From Erythrobacter rubeus (GTDB taxonomy: Bacteria > Pseudomonadota > Alphaproteobacteria > Sphingomonadales > Sphingomonadaceae): 64,000 nucleotides of DNA. A program made the position numbers and the translations under genes. The notes below the pieces were generated by a model that worked only from the letters and a program-made list of their open reading frames with translations, did no database searches and was not told the origin of the DNA. This document shows, piece after piece, positions 18,338 to 27,535 of this stretch. Position 1 is the stretch's first letter. Every line of letters starts with the position of its first letter. The DNA is taken from contig NZ_JACXLC010000001.1 in assembly GCF_014705715.1 (NCBI RefSeq), positions 602,457 through 666,456 of the forward strand. The letters run 5' to 3'.

Positions 18338-18371
18338 CGCGAAATCGAACACTTGATGTAGCGGTTTCGCG
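18338..18371. promoter_or_regulatory. Inverted repeat upstream of alternative oxidase gene
   Basis: Seven-base arms CGCGAAA (18338-18344) and TTTCGCG (18365-18371) flank a 20-base spacer immediately upstream of the alternative oxidase gene and just after the alanine dehydrogenase stop. No T-run follows, so a simple terminator is unlikely. It could be an operator or a leader hairpin; no regulator is assigned. Confidence 0.25.
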
Positions 18372-18424
18372 GGAATCTGGCGACCAAAACCACCATATTC
18401 ATGGGGCAATCGATGGAGAGCCCC

Positions 18425-19120
18425 ATGCAACATTTTGATTCCCGTCCGCTGGTTCGGCAGGTCAATTTCGATGCCGACATTGCCGTCCACGTAGCGCCGA
18501 AATCCATAAGTGATCGGGTCGCCTTTGCGTTCGTAAAGCTGCTACGCTTCTTCGCGGACACTTTCTTTGCTCAGCGATACGGCCACCGTGCTGTGGTGCT
18601 GGAAACGGTAGCCGCCGTGCCGGGAATGGTCGGCGGCCTGTGGCAGCATCTGAAGGCTTTGCGCAATATGCGCGACGACGAAGGCTGGATTCGCACTCTG
18701 CTCGATGAGGCGGAGAATGAGCGGATGCACCTTATGACCTTCATCGAAATCGCGCAGCCGAACTGGTTCGAACGCGGTCTAATCGTCGCGGTCCAGATGA
18801 TCTTCTACAACTTCTACTTCTTCCTCTACCTCTTCGCGCCGCGCACCGCTCACCGCGTGGTCGGCTATTTCGAAGAGGAGGCCGTTTTCAGCTACACGCA
18901 GTATCTGGCAGAGGTCGATGCGGGACGTCATGAGAATGTGCCCGCGCCGCAGATCGCCATCAATTACTGGCAGCTGCCGAGCGATGCACGCCTGCGCGAT
19001 GTCATCATCGCAGTCCGCGCCGATGAGGCGGAGCACCGCGATGTGAACCATTGTTTCGTGGAGAAGATCGACGAGCGGCGCGAGGGCAAGATCGCGCGGC
19101 GCCGCTCGCTCGCAGATTGA
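18425..19120 (+). CDS. aox: Bacterial alternative oxidase (AOX), diiron ubiquinol oxidase
   Basis: 231 residues from the ATG at 18425, chosen because GGAGAG lies seven bases upstream; in-frame ATGs at 18401 and 18413 would add 8 or 4 residues. All diiron ligand motifs are present: Glu60 in [11 protein letters not shown], Glu99/His102 in DEAENERMH, Glu151 in FEEEAV, and Glu201/His204 in [12 protein letters not shown]. The conserved catalytic Tyr157 (SYTQYL) is also seen. A hydrophobic hairpin-like segment (about 117-140) suits monotopic inner membrane binding. The enzyme oxidises ubiquinol and reduces oxygen to water without pumping protons and is cyanide-insensitive. The N-terminus is too short for the regulatory cysteines of plant AOX. 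Confidence 0.93.
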   Translation: MQHFDSRPLVRQVNFDADIAVHVAPKSISDRVAFAFVKLLRFFADTFFAQRYGHRAVVLETVAAVPGMVGGLWQHLKALRNMRDDEGWIRTLLDEAENERMHLMTFIEIAQPNWFERGLIVAVQMIFYNFYFFLYLFAPRTAHRVVGYFEEEAVFSYTQYLAEVDAGRHENVPAPQIAINYWQLPSDARLRDVIIAVRADEAEHRDVNHCFVEKIDERREGKIARRRSLAD

Positions 19121-19211
19121 CTTCGGTCCGATCGCATTCACTTCCGGACGAAAAATGCAGCCATCTCACATGGTTGTGCGTATCTGACAGCGAGGTGGTT
19201 GTTGGAGAGCA

Positions 19212-20111
19212 ATGATGCGGGTGTTGGCAAGTAGTGCGATAGTGTTGGCAGCGGCGTTTGCTGGTCCTCTGGCAAGTGCGCACGCAGCGCAATTCGAGCT
19301 TGTTTACGAAGGCGTGCCGGATGAAGCGATGCCGTCGCTCCAGATGGCCGTTGACATCCTCGCGCCCTGCCTTGTCAGCGACGTGCCCATCCGCGTGCGG
19401 GTGCAGTGGATCGAGCGCGGGCCGAGCGGATTTGCTTATCAGGCGGCTTTTCGCAACCGCGATTTTCTCCCGCTGCGCGACGTCTGGTACCCCAGCGCTC
19501 TTGCCAATGCGTTTGCGGGGGAACGGCTCGCCGATCAGGATGACATCAACATCTTCTTTTCGGCCAAAACCGATTGGTACTACGCGGGCGAAGAGGCCAT
19601 CGGTGAGAAGCAGAAGGACATGGTGGGCGTGATGATGCACGAGCTTGGCCATGGCCTCGGCTTGTCGACCACGACCTTTACCCCGTGGCAGGGCGACCCG
19701 ATTTCGACGCTTGGCATGCCGAACGAGTATGTGGACTACTTCGACTACAGCTTCGCGCTTAACGAGCAGGACGGAACACCGAGCGTCTATGACAGCCTGC
19801 TGCGACTGGCCGATGGCCGGGGTTTGCAGGACTTCGAGAATGGATCGATAGACCTTACTTTCGCCATTGCGAACCCGACGATCCATTTCACCGGTCCGGA
19901 AGCGACCAAAGCCAATCGCGGCTATCCTGTGGGCGTTGTTCCGCTCTCCCTATCTCATGCAGCGGAGCTCCCGCGCCAGCCCGAGCCGATGATGGCCGAT
20001 AACGGATCGAGCGGGACAACACGTCGCTCGAACGATCCGCTCGCATTGGCCATGCTCGCCGACCTCGGCTGGACCATCGCGCCTGAGTGCCGCACCTGGG
20101 GCGAGGGCTAG
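19212..20111 (+). CDS. Secreted zinc-metalloprotease-like protein with HExxH motif
   Basis: 299 residues. GGAGAG precedes the start, and a signal peptide runs to about residue 23 (ASAHAA). The motif MMHELGHGLGLSTTTF (about 140-155) gives HExxH plus the glycine turn, but where metzincins have a third histidine this protein has threonine. The region DYFDYSFALNEQDGTPSVYDSLL and a C-terminal DPLALAMLADLGW resemble the ends of predicted secreted zinc proteases, in which the latter is a conserved closing helix. It is probably a periplasmic or extracellular peptidase; substrate unknown. The stop overlaps by four bases with the convergent FAH-family gene. Confidence 0.68.
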   Translation: MMRVLASSAIVLAAAFAGPLASAHAAQFELVYEGVPDEAMPSLQMAVDILAPCLVSDVPIRVRVQWIERGPSGFAYQAAFRNRDFLPLRDVWYPSALANAFAGERLADQDDINIFFSAKTDWYYAGEEAIGEKQKDMVGVMMHELGHGLGLSTTTFTPWQGDPISTLGMPNEYVDYFDYSFALNEQDGTPSVYDSLLRLADGRGLQDFENGSIDLTFAIANPTIHFTGPEATKANRGYPVGVVPLSLSHAAELPRQPEPMMADNGSSGTTRRSNDPLALAMLADLGWTIAPECRTWGEG

Positions 20112-21118
20112 ACCTCCACCACCGTCTGCTCGATCGAGCCGAAGATCGAGTGGTTGTCGGCATCGCGCATCTCGACCTTCACTGTGTCTCCTGCGCGCAT
20201 GAAGCGGGTGCTGGGCTCGCCGTCGCGGATGGTCTCGATCATGCGGATTTCGGCGATGCAGGAATAGCCGAGCCCGCCATCGGCCACCGGCTTGCCCGGA
20301 CCGCCATCTTCGCCCTTGTTAGAGATTGTGCCCGAACCGATGATGGTGCCCGCGCACAGGTTGCGAGTCTTTGCCGCATGAGCGACCAGCTGCGCCATGT
20401 TGAACGTGGCATCCACTCCCACTTCTGCGCGGCCGAACGGTTCACCATTGTAGTCGACCATCAGCGGCAGGTGGATAAGTGAGTCTTTCCATGCATCGCC
20501 CAGCTCGTTGGGCGTGACGCAGACGGGTGAGAAGGCGCTGGCGGGCTTGGACTGGAAGAAGCCGAAGCCCTTGGCGAGTTCGCCCGGTATCAGGCCGCGC
20601 AAGCTCACGTCATTGACCAGCATGATCAGCTTGATGTGGTCCGCTGCATCTTCGGCGGACACGCCCATCGGTACGTCATCGGTGATCACAGCCACTTCGC
20701 CTTCCATGTCGCAGCCCCACGCCGGATCGCCCAGCGGGATGTCCGCGCGCGGGGGCAGGAAGCCGTCGCTGCCGCCCTGGTACATCAGCGGATCATGATA
20801 GAAGCTGTCCGGGACCTCGGCATCGCGCGCCTTCCGCACCAGCTCGACGTGGTTGATGTAGGCCGAGCCATCCGCCCATTGGTAGGCGCGGGGGAGGGGC
20901 GAATGCGCCTGCCGCTCATGGAACCGCTCGCACGGCACCGCCTCATGCTCGACATCGCGCGCAAGCACCTCAAGCTCGGGCGCCACGCGTTCCCAATTGT
21001 CGAGCGCGGCCTGCATCGTCGGCGCGATGTAGCCTGCGGCGCAGCAGCGGGTGAGATCCTTCGACACGACGACGAGCTTGCCGTCGCGGGTTCCGTCATT
21101 GAGCGTTGCGAGTTTCAT
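20108..21118 (-). CDS. Fumarylacetoacetate hydrolase-family protein
   Basis: 336 residues. The FAH fold's metal-binding and catalytic region is visible as DMEGEVAVITDDVP, with LIMLVNDVSLRGLIPGEL and FFQSKPASAFSPVCVTP, and the conserved GSGTISN turn. The N-terminal domain (1-100) resembles bacterial fumarylacetoacetases. The enzyme would hydrolyse fumarylacetoacetate to fumarate and acetoacetate, the last step of tyrosine/homogentisate breakdown. Support comes from the isomerase gene 17 bases upstream on the same strand. Homogentisate dioxygenase is not in the window. The ribosome-binding site is weak (AAAGG). Confidence 0.85.
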   Translation of the reverse strand: MKLATLNDGTRDGKLVVVSKDLTRCCAAGYIAPTMQAALDNWERVAPELEVLARDVEHEAVPCERFHERQAHSPLPRAYQWADGSAYINHVELVRKARDAEVPDSFYHDPLMYQGGSDGFLPPRADIPLGDPAWGCDMEGEVAVITDDVPMGVSAEDAADHIKLIMLVNDVSLRGLIPGELAKGFGFFQSKPASAFSPVCVTPNELGDAWKDSLIHLPLMVDYNGEPFGRAEVGVDATFNMAQLVAHAAKTRNLCAGTIIGSGTISNKGEDGGPGKPVADGGLGYSCIAEIRMIETIRDGEPSTRFMRAGDTVKVEMRDADNHSIFGSIEQTVVEV

Positions 21119-21135
21119 GAGGCTTCAGCCTTTCT

Positions 21136-21777
21136 CTATGCGTTCTGGGGGTTGTCCGGTTGGTTGTTTGGATGCGCGCGCTGGAAGGCGGGGAGCGCAA
21201 GGCACGCGGTCTCCATGCGGCAGATGCGCGGGCTTTCCGACAGGTCGTAGTGGAACCGGCGTGCGTTGTAGATCTGCGGGATCAGCACCGCCTCGAACAT
21301 GCCGGGTGCATCCATCAGGAAGTCGCCGGTATCGAGCTGGGCGAGCCGTTTCTCGACCGGCACGAGCGTGCGTTTGAGCCAGTGACGATACCAGTGATCG
21401 ACCACGCGCTGCGAATGGCCGAGCGGGTCCTTTAGGTACTTGAGCACCGGCAGGTTGAGCGGCGCGTGTAGCTCTGTCGCGATGGCATAGACCAGCTCGC
21501 GCACGGTGTAGCGGTCTTCGATATCGGCGGGCAGAAGCGGGTTCTCCGGATAGGCCTCATCCAGCCATTCGAGCATCGCCATCGACTGTGCGCGGTCGCG
21601 GCCCTTTGCCTCCAGCATGGGGACAGAGGCGAACGGGTTGCGGCTCGTATACGCCTCGCCCTTTTGCGCGCTTTCCAGCAGGTTCACCGGGTCCTGTTCG
21701 TATTCAAGGCCCTTCAGCTCGAGCGCGATGCGCAGCCGGTACGAGGTCGAGGAGCGGTAGTAGCCATAGAGCTTCAT
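21136..21777 (-). CDS. maiA: Maleylacetoacetate isomerase (zeta-class GST)
   Basis: 213 residues with the zeta-class glutathione S-transferase signature YRSSTSYRLRIALELKG at the N-terminus (catalytic Ser and glutathione-binding region), NPFASVPMLE with the cis-proline, and the C-terminal helical domain beginning near residue 90. It isomerises maleylacetoacetate to fumarylacetoacetate using glutathione. GGGAGGG precedes the start. It is the first gene of a two-gene operon with the FAH-family hydrolase, which together would form the lower part of tyrosine catabolism. Confidence 0.92.
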   Translation of the reverse strand: MKLYGYYRSSTSYRLRIALELKGLEYEQDPVNLLESAQKGEAYTSRNPFASVPMLEAKGRDRAQSMAMLEWLDEAYPENPLLPADIEDRYTVRELVYAIATELHAPLNLPVLKYLKDPLGHSQRVVDHWYRHWLKRTLVPVEKRLAQLDTGDFLMDAPGMFEAVLIPQIYNARRFHYDLSESPRICRMETACLALPAFQRAHPNNQPDNPQNA

Positions 21778-21987
21778 GTTGTCCCTCCCACTGCCTCGGT
21801 TCGTCGCTCATGGAGCACGTATGGACCGCATGTTACACGGTCCTGAGATTGTTTTTTCCGCACCTCATTCGGCCCGATTTGGAAAGCAAGAGGCGTAGAA
21901 CCCATGAAGACCCAATGGGCGGGGAGGGCGGTCGTTCCGATCATTCACCCACCATGCCTGTCCGGCTCCGTGTAGGACAGCGCAACC

Positions 21988-23175
21988 TCACCCGAACGCC
22001 GCAATTCCCGTGATCGCGCGGCCCAGGATCAGCGCATGGACATCGTGCGTGCCTTCATAGGTGTTCACGGTCTCGAGGTTCACCATATGGCGGATCACCT
22101 GATATTCCTCGGAGATGCCGTTGCCGCCATGCATGTCGCGGGCCTGCCGCGCGATATCGAGCGCCTTGCCGACATTGTTGCGCTTCACGATGGAGATCAT
22201 GTCCGGTGCAAACCGGCCTTCGTCCATCAGCCTACCGACGCGCAAGCTCGCCTGAAGCCCGAGCGCAATATCGCTCATCATGTCGGCGAGCTTTTTCTGA
22301 AATAGCTGCGTCGCGGCTAGTGGCCGGTCGAACTGTTTGCGGTCGAGACCGTATTGACGCGCGGCGTGCATGCAGAATTCCGCCGCACCCATCGCGCCCC
22401 ATGAAATGCCATAGCGCGCGCGGTTGAGGCAGCCGAACGGTCCCTTAAGCCCCTGCACGTCAGGCAGCAAAGCGTCCGCGCCGACCTTCACATCTTCCAT
22501 GACGATCCCGCCCGTGGTCGAGGCGCGCAGCGAAATCTTGCCTTCGATCTTGGGCGCGGAGAGGCCCTTCGTACCCTTTTCGAGTACGAAACCGCGAATG
22601 CCGCCGCCATGCTCTTCGGATTTCGCCCAGACAACGAATACATCGGCGAAGGGCGAGTTCGAAATCCAGGTCTTTGCGCCGTTGAGCACGTAGCCGTCAC
22701 CGTCTTTCTTCGCGACGGTTTTCATGCCCGCCGGGTCCGAACCGGCATCGGGCTCGGTCAGGCCGAAGCAGCCGATAAGTTCACCCGAAGCAAGACCGGG
22801 GAGGTATTTGCGGCGTTGCTCTTCCGATCCGTATGCGTGGATCGGATGCATGACGAGGCTGGACTGGACGCTCGCCATTGATCGGTATCCGCTGTCCACC
22901 CGCTCGATCTCGCGCGCGATCAGGCCGTAGGCGACATAGCTTGCACCGACGCCACCATATTCTTCCGGAATGGTCGCACCCAGCAAGCCTGCCTGACCCA
23001 TCAGCGGGAACAGTTCCGGTGCGGATACTTCGTTGCGATACGCCTCGATAACGCGCGGTTGCAGTTCGCTCTGCGCAAAGGCGTTCGCTGTATCGCGGAT
23101 CATCCGCTCGTCTTCGGTCAGCTGGGTTTCCAGATCGAAGGGATCTTCCCAGTTAAACGGCACCATTCCGGCCAC
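21988..23175 (-). CDS. gcdH: Glutaryl-CoA dehydrogenase
   Basis: 395 residues from a GTG start, preferred over the ATG three codons later because AGGAG is six bases upstream of the GTG. It is an acyl-CoA dehydrogenase: [16 protein letters not shown] binds FAD/substrate, and the catalytic base is Glu374 in [20 protein letters not shown], the C-terminal arrangement of glutaryl-CoA dehydrogenases. The N-terminus [20 protein letters not shown] also matches that group. It oxidises and decarboxylates glutaryl-CoA to crotonyl-CoA, linking lysine and tryptophan breakdown to beta-oxidation. It appears monocistronic, with 77 bases separating it from the upstream ggt stop. Confidence 0.93.
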   Translation of the reverse strand: MAGMVPFNWEDPFDLETQLTEDERMIRDTANAFAQSELQPRVIEAYRNEVSAPELFPLMGQAGLLGATIPEEYGGVGASYVAYGLIAREIERVDSGYRSMASVQSSLVMHPIHAYGSEEQRRKYLPGLASGELIGCFGLTEPDAGSDPAGMKTVAKKDGDGYVLNGAKTWISNSPFADVFVVWAKSEEHGGGIRGFVLEKGTKGLSAPKIEGKISLRASTTGGIVMEDVKVGADALLPDVQGLKGPFGCLNRARYGISWGAMGAAEFCMHAARQYGLDRKQFDRPLAATQLFQKKLADMMSDIALGLQASLRVGRLMDEGRFAPDMISIVKRNNVGKALDIARQARDMHGGNGISEEYQVIRHMVNLETVNTYEGTHDVHALILGRAITGIAAFG

Positions 23176-23252
23176 AAGTTACTCCTGAAACTAGTTTGTG
23201 TGCCCCTTTCGCAGCTTGTCTCTCATGGGGCAAGGGGCGCGCTGCAGCGCGA

Positions 23253-25064
23253 TCAATAGCCCTGCGCCTGGCCATCCTTTCGCATCTCTGTCGCCCCAGT
23301 GAGAACACCGGTTTCCGGATCGCGCGCGATCGCCTGATACCCGCCGAACATGATCCCGTTCCTGACGAGGCGCACATTGTGCCCCATCGCCTCCAGCGCG
23401 GCCACAGTTTCCGCCGGGATGCCGGGCTCTACATTCAGCGTGCCGAGCGGGTCTTTCGACGGTCCGCTGAGCGGTTCGGTCGGCTGCCGGCCGCCATCGT
23501 GATTGATCCGCGCAGCATCGCCCGCTTCCTGCAAATTCATCCCGTAATCGGCGATATTGATAAGCACCTGCACGTGGCCCTGCGGCTGCATCCCGCCGCC
23601 CATCAGGCCCAGCGTCATGTACGGTTGCCCGTCCTTTTTGACGAAAGCGGGAATGATCGTCTGAAAGGGACGCTTCGAAGGTTCGTAGGCGTTGGGATGA
23701 TCGGGATCGAGACTGTAAAGTTCGCCCCGATCCTGAAACATGAAGCCAAGCCCATCGGGGACGAGACCCGATCCCATGCCGCGGTAATTCGATTGGATCA
23801 GGCTCACCATCAGGCCATTGCCATCGACCACGGTCAGGTATGTCGTGTCGCCTTCACCTTCCAGCTTGGGCTCGATCTCGATGGTGCCGGGCGCGAATTC
23901 GGGCGTCGCGCGTGCCGGATCGATCAGGGCGAAGCGCTCGCGCCCATATTCATCGGTCAGCAGCTCCATGGGGAAGGGCGAGAAATCTGGATCGGCGTAG
24001 AACCGCGCGACGTCCGCATGGGCGAGCCGTTTGGCTTCCGTGATGTAATGGATGACTTCGGGCGATCCGCGCTCCCATTGGGCAAGGTCGATATTCTTCA
24101 GGATGTTTACCATTTGCAGCGCGGCAAACCCTTGTCCGTTGGGCGGCAGTTCGCACAGGTCGAAGCCATTGCGATAGGTGACGCAGGCCGGATCGACCCA
24201 GGTGCTGGTGTGGTTGGCGAAATCCTCGAGCGTGTAGGCGGAGCCCTGCCGCTGGAGGTAATCGACCATCACCTGCGCCAGAGCGCCTTCGTAAAACGCA
24301 TCGCGCCCCTCGCGTCCGATTGTCTCCAGCGTCTGGCCAAGGTCGGGGTTGCGATAGATTTCGCCTGCTTTGGGCGGTCCGTCCGCAAACCATGTTGCGC
24401 GGGCATTGTCGAATTCGAACGGGGTGGTCTCCTGCCGCCGCTCGAACGCTTTGAGCGCACGGTCGAAATACATGCCGATGACCGGGGCGACGGGATGGCC
24501 TTCGCGGGCATAGGTGACGGTCGGGGCGAGGATGTCGGCCATCGGCTTCGATCCGAACCGTTCGTGCATCGCGAACCACGCATCGACCGTCCCGGGAATG
24601 GTCACTGGCAGAACGCCCACCGGCGGCAGGCTGTCCGCGCCGCCGAGCTTCTCATTGAGCTGGTCCAGCGTTTGCCCCGAAGGCGAACGGCCAGAGCCGT
24701 TGATGCCGTGCAGCTTTCCGGTGGCGGGATCGTAGATGATCGCGAACAGATCGCCGCCGATACCGTTTCCGGTCGGCTCCATCAGGCCCAGCGCGGCGTT
24801 GGCCGCGATGGCCGCATCGACCGCATTGCCGCCGCTTTTCAGGATATCGAGCGCCACCTGCGTCGCGAGTGGATGCGCGGTCGCCGCCATGCCGTTTTCG
24901 GCATGGACCGGGCTGCGGCTCCAGATCGCACCAACGGGCCGTCCGCCCGAACCGATCTGCTCGCCAACCGGGCGGGCCTCAGTTTCCGCGGCTTCATCAG
25001 GCTGTGCCTGCGACGGTGCCGAGATAAGGGCGATAGCTGCGCAGGCGGCAAGAAGTCTGTTCAT
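23253..25064 (-). CDS. ggt: Gamma-glutamyltransferase (periplasmic)
   Basis: 603 residues. The chosen ATG begins a signal peptide (MNRLLAACAAIALISAPSQAQ) after a GGGGGAC stretch; a longer reading frame exists upstream but would hide the signal peptide. The proenzyme self-cleaves before Thr407 (GDTTYLTVVDGNG), giving large and small subunits. Substrate-binding regions NGSGRSP, SNYRGMGSG and the final GGGMQPQGH are present. It hydrolyses glutathione or transfers its gamma-glutamyl group in the periplasm. It lies 25 bases downstream of acs on the same strand and may be cotranscribed. It is the N-terminal nucleophile type, not the phage/plant type. Confidence 0.93.
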   Translation of the reverse strand: MNRLLAACAAIALISAPSQAQPDEAAETEARPVGEQIGSGGRPVGAIWSRSPVHAENGMAATAHPLATQVALDILKSGGNAVDAAIAANAALGLMEPTGNGIGGDLFAIIYDPATGKLHGINGSGRSPSGQTLDQLNEKLGGADSLPPVGVLPVTIPGTVDAWFAMHERFGSKPMADILAPTVTYAREGHPVAPVIGMYFDRALKAFERRQETTPFEFDNARATWFADGPPKAGEIYRNPDLGQTLETIGREGRDAFYEGALAQVMVDYLQRQGSAYTLEDFANHTSTWVDPACVTYRNGFDLCELPPNGQGFAALQMVNILKNIDLAQWERGSPEVIHYITEAKRLAHADVARFYADPDFSPFPMELLTDEYGRERFALIDPARATPEFAPGTIEIEPKLEGEGDTTYLTVVDGNGLMVSLIQSNYRGMGSGLVPDGLGFMFQDRGELYSLDPDHPNAYEPSKRPFQTIIPAFVKKDGQPYMTLGLMGGGMQPQGHVQVLINIADYGMNLQEAGDAARINHDGGRQPTEPLSGPSKDPLGTLNVEPGIPAETVAALEAMGHNVRLVRNGIMFGGYQAIARDPETGVLTGATEMRKDGQAQGY

Positions 25065-25089
25065 TGGTAAAGTCCCCCGGAGGTGAGAA

Positions 25090-27027
25090 TTATTGCGGGC
25101 GGTTCGCGACCAGATCGTCGACGACCGCAGGGTCGGCAAGGGTGGAGGTATCGCCGAGATTGCTCATGTCGTTTTCGGCGATCTTGCGCAGGATGCGGCG
25201 CATGATCTTGCCCGAACGGGTCTTGGGCAGGCCGGGCGCGAACTGAAGAATATCGGGCGTTGCGATCGGGCCGATTTCCTTGCGCACCCACTGCACGAGC
25301 TCCTTTCGCAGGTCCTCGCTGTCCTCGGTCCCGGCATTGGTCGTGACGTAGGCGTAGATGCCTTGCCCTTTGACCTCGTGCGGCATGCCAACCACCGCGG
25401 CTTCCGAAACGAGCGGGTGCTCGACCAGCGCGCTTTCGACCTCGGCTGTGCCCATGCGGTGACCGGATACGTTGATGACATCATCGATCCTTCCGGTGAT
25501 CCAGTAATATCCGTCCTCGTCTCGCCGCGCGCCGTCGCCGGTGAAGTAATAGCCGGGATACTGGCTGAAATAGGTCTGGAAGAACCGGTCGTGATCGCCA
25601 TAGACCGTGCGCATCTGGCCCGGCCAGCTGTCTGTGATGACGAGCGCGCCGGAGGTCGCTCCATCGAGGAGGGTGCCCTTTTCCGGATCGACGAGCGCGG
25701 GCTGGACGCCGAACATCGGCCTGCTGGCGCTGCCGGGCTTCAATGCGGTCGCGCCGGGCATCGGTGTGATCATCGCAGCGCCCGTTTCGGTCTGCCACCA
25801 GGTGTCGACGATGGGGCAGCGCCGCTCTCCGACAACGCGGTGATACCAGTCCCACGCCTCAGGATTGATCGGCTCGCCCACGCTGCCGAGCAGTCGCAGG
25901 CTGGAGCGGTCGGTCCGCGTCACCCAATCATCGCCTTCGCGCATCAGCGCGCGCAGGGCGGTGGGGGCGGCGTAGAATATCTCGACCTTGTGCTTGTCGA
26001 CGACCTGCCAGAACCGGCTGTGATCAGGGTAATTCGGCACGCCTTCGAACATCACCTGCGTCGCGCCGTTGATGAGCGGTCCGTAGACGACATAGCTGTG
26101 CCCGGTGACCCAGCCGACATCCGCCGCGCACCAGTAGACCTGGCCGGGGCGGTAATCGAACACGTATTCGTGCGTCATGCTGGTCCAGACGGCATAGCCG
26201 CCGGTCGTGTGCAGCACGCCTTTGGGTTTCCCGGTCGAACCGCTGGTGTAGAGGATGAAGAGCGGATCTTCGGCATCCATCGTCACAGGGTCGCAGAGCG
26301 GCGCTGCGACCTCCATCGCATCGTGCCACCAGACATCGCGAACCGCGTGGAAATCGACATCGCTGCCTGTGTGGCGGTAGACGATCACGCGGCCGACCTC
26401 GACCTTTTCCAGCGCGGCATCGACATTCGCCTTGAGCGGCACGGTCTTGCCTCCGCGCAGGCCCTCATCGGCGGTGATGACGATGTTCGACTGGCAATCC
26501 TCGATCCGCCCGGCGAGCGCTTCGGGAGAGAAGCCCGCAAACACCACCGAATGCACGGCCCCGATCCGGGCGCAGGCCAGCATCGCGATTGCGGCTTCGG
26601 GGATCATCGGCAGATAGATCGTAACCCGGTCGCCCTTTTCGACACCATTGGCCTTGAGCACGTTGGCGAAGGTGCAGACCTGTTCGTGCAGTTCGCGGTA
26701 GGTGAGAGTGCGCCCGGGCGTGTCTGGGTCATCCGGCTCCCAGATGATCGCGGGCGTATCGCCGAGCGTTTCGAGATGCCGGTCGAGCGCATTGGCGCAG
26801 ATATTGAGCTTTCCGCCAAGGAACCAGCCGATGCGGAAATCGGCCTCGTGGTAGCTCACGTCCTTGACCGTTTCGTAGGGCTCGATCCAGTCGATCCGCT
26901 GGCTTTCGGCGCTCCAGAAACCCTCCGGGTCGGCGAGAGAACGCGCATAGCGTTCATGATATTCGGCTTCGGTGATTTTGGCGGTTTCGGCCCAGTGGTC
27001 GGGAACCGGAAAAACCTGTTCGCTCAC
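25090..27027 (-). CDS. acs: Acetyl-coenzyme A synthetase
   Basis: 645 residues from a GTG start with GGAGAG five bases upstream. This AMP-forming ligase makes acetyl-CoA from acetate, ATP and CoA. Seen in order: the ATP-binding P-loop [12 protein letters not shown], the core [31 protein letters not shown] with the hinge, and Lys607 in [11 protein letters not shown], the lysine controlled by acetylation in characterised homologues. Full length, no disruption. A long open frame on the opposite strand is a codon-usage shadow. The acetate-forming lactate monooxygenase-like enzyme encoded near 15 kb could feed it. Confidence 0.96.
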   Translation of the reverse strand: MSEQVFPVPDHWAETAKITEAEYHERYARSLADPEGFWSAESQRIDWIEPYETVKDVSYHEADFRIGWFLGGKLNICANALDRHLETLGDTPAIIWEPDDPDTPGRTLTYRELHEQVCTFANVLKANGVEKGDRVTIYLPMIPEAAIAMLACARIGAVHSVVFAGFSPEALAGRIEDCQSNIVITADEGLRGGKTVPLKANVDAALEKVEVGRVIVYRHTGSDVDFHAVRDVWWHDAMEVAAPLCDPVTMDAEDPLFILYTSGSTGKPKGVLHTTGGYAVWTSMTHEYVFDYRPGQVYWCAADVGWVTGHSYVVYGPLINGATQVMFEGVPNYPDHSRFWQVVDKHKVEIFYAAPTALRALMREGDDWVTRTDRSSLRLLGSVGEPINPEAWDWYHRVVGERRCPIVDTWWQTETGAAMITPMPGATALKPGSASRPMFGVQPALVDPEKGTLLDGATSGALVITDSWPGQMRTVYGDHDRFFQTYFSQYPGYYFTGDGARRDEDGYYWITGRIDDVINVSGHRMGTAEVESALVEHPLVSEAAVVGMPHEVKGQGIYAYVTTNAGTEDSEDLRKELVQWVRKEIGPIATPDILQFAPGLPKTRSGKIMRRILRKIAENDMSNLGDTSTLADPAVVDDLVANRPQ

Positions 27028-27102
27028 GCCTGCTCTCCTTGATTGCGCCAGCAGAGCCTAGGCGTTTGCGAGCTAAGAGAAAAGCGGCATTGCGCTGCCC
27101 GA

Positions 27103-27456
27103 TCAGGCGTGGAGCACCTGATTCACAGCCTTGATCATCGCGGCAGGAGGACACGGCTTTGCCAGCGTCTTGGCCTGCGGGAACCGCGCCTTCACCTCTT
27201 CGCGGGTGTGGCGTCCGGAATGGAAGATGATCGGCACGTCTTCGTCCGCCAATTTCTGTGCCAGCGGGTAGACGATGCCATCGTCGAGCTGGATATCCAG
27301 AATCGCAAGATCAGGCTTTTCCTTCTGGAAGGCGAGCATCGCATCGGAGATACCGGTATGAGGCCCTTCGACCTCGAAACCAGCCTCGGCGACGGTCTCG
27401 CAGAGATCGAAAGCGACGATCAACTCGTCTTCGGCGACCAGAATTTTATGACTCAT
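27103..27456 (-). CDS. Single-domain response regulator (receiver only)
   Basis: 117 residues, a lone CheY-like receiver with no output domain. The acidic pocket Glu9/Asp10, the phosphoacceptor Asp54 (AILDIQLDDG) and Lys100 (LAKPCPP) are all present, so it should be phosphorylatable. The sequence EVEGPHTGISDAMLAF resembles receivers paired with HWE/HisKA_2-type kinases in alphaproteobacteria. No kinase is adjacent. A possible EcfG-type promoter lies just upstream, which would place it under general stress control (inference). Confidence 0.87.
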   Translation of the reverse strand: MSHKILVAEDELIVAFDLCETVAEAGFEVEGPHTGISDAMLAFQKEKPDLAILDIQLDDGIVYPLAQKLADEDVPIIFHSGRHTREEVKARFPQAKTLAKPCPPAAMIKAVNQVLHA

Positions 27457-27502
27457 AATGTCTCCCCTGCATGGTCATTTTTTCCGATCCCAATCGGTGC
27501 GT

Positions 27503-27527
27503 AACACATGTGGAGCAATTATGTTCC
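27503..27527 (-). promoter_or_regulatory. Candidate EcfG-type (general stress sigma) promoter
   Basis: On the minus strand GGAAC is followed after 16 bases by TGTT, one mismatch from the alphaproteobacterial general stress consensus GGAAC-N16/17-CGTT. It ends 46 bases before the start codon of the receiver-only gene, in its 79-base upstream gap. The mismatch keeps confidence low. Confidence 0.4.
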
Positions 27528-27535
27528 CTTAATTG

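Noticed and set aside
25093-27042. 649-codon open frame opposite acs
   Set aside because: It mirrors the whole acs gene, which has every expected motif; the antisense product is His/Arg/Asp-rich without family resemblance, a usual effect of GC-rich codon bias.
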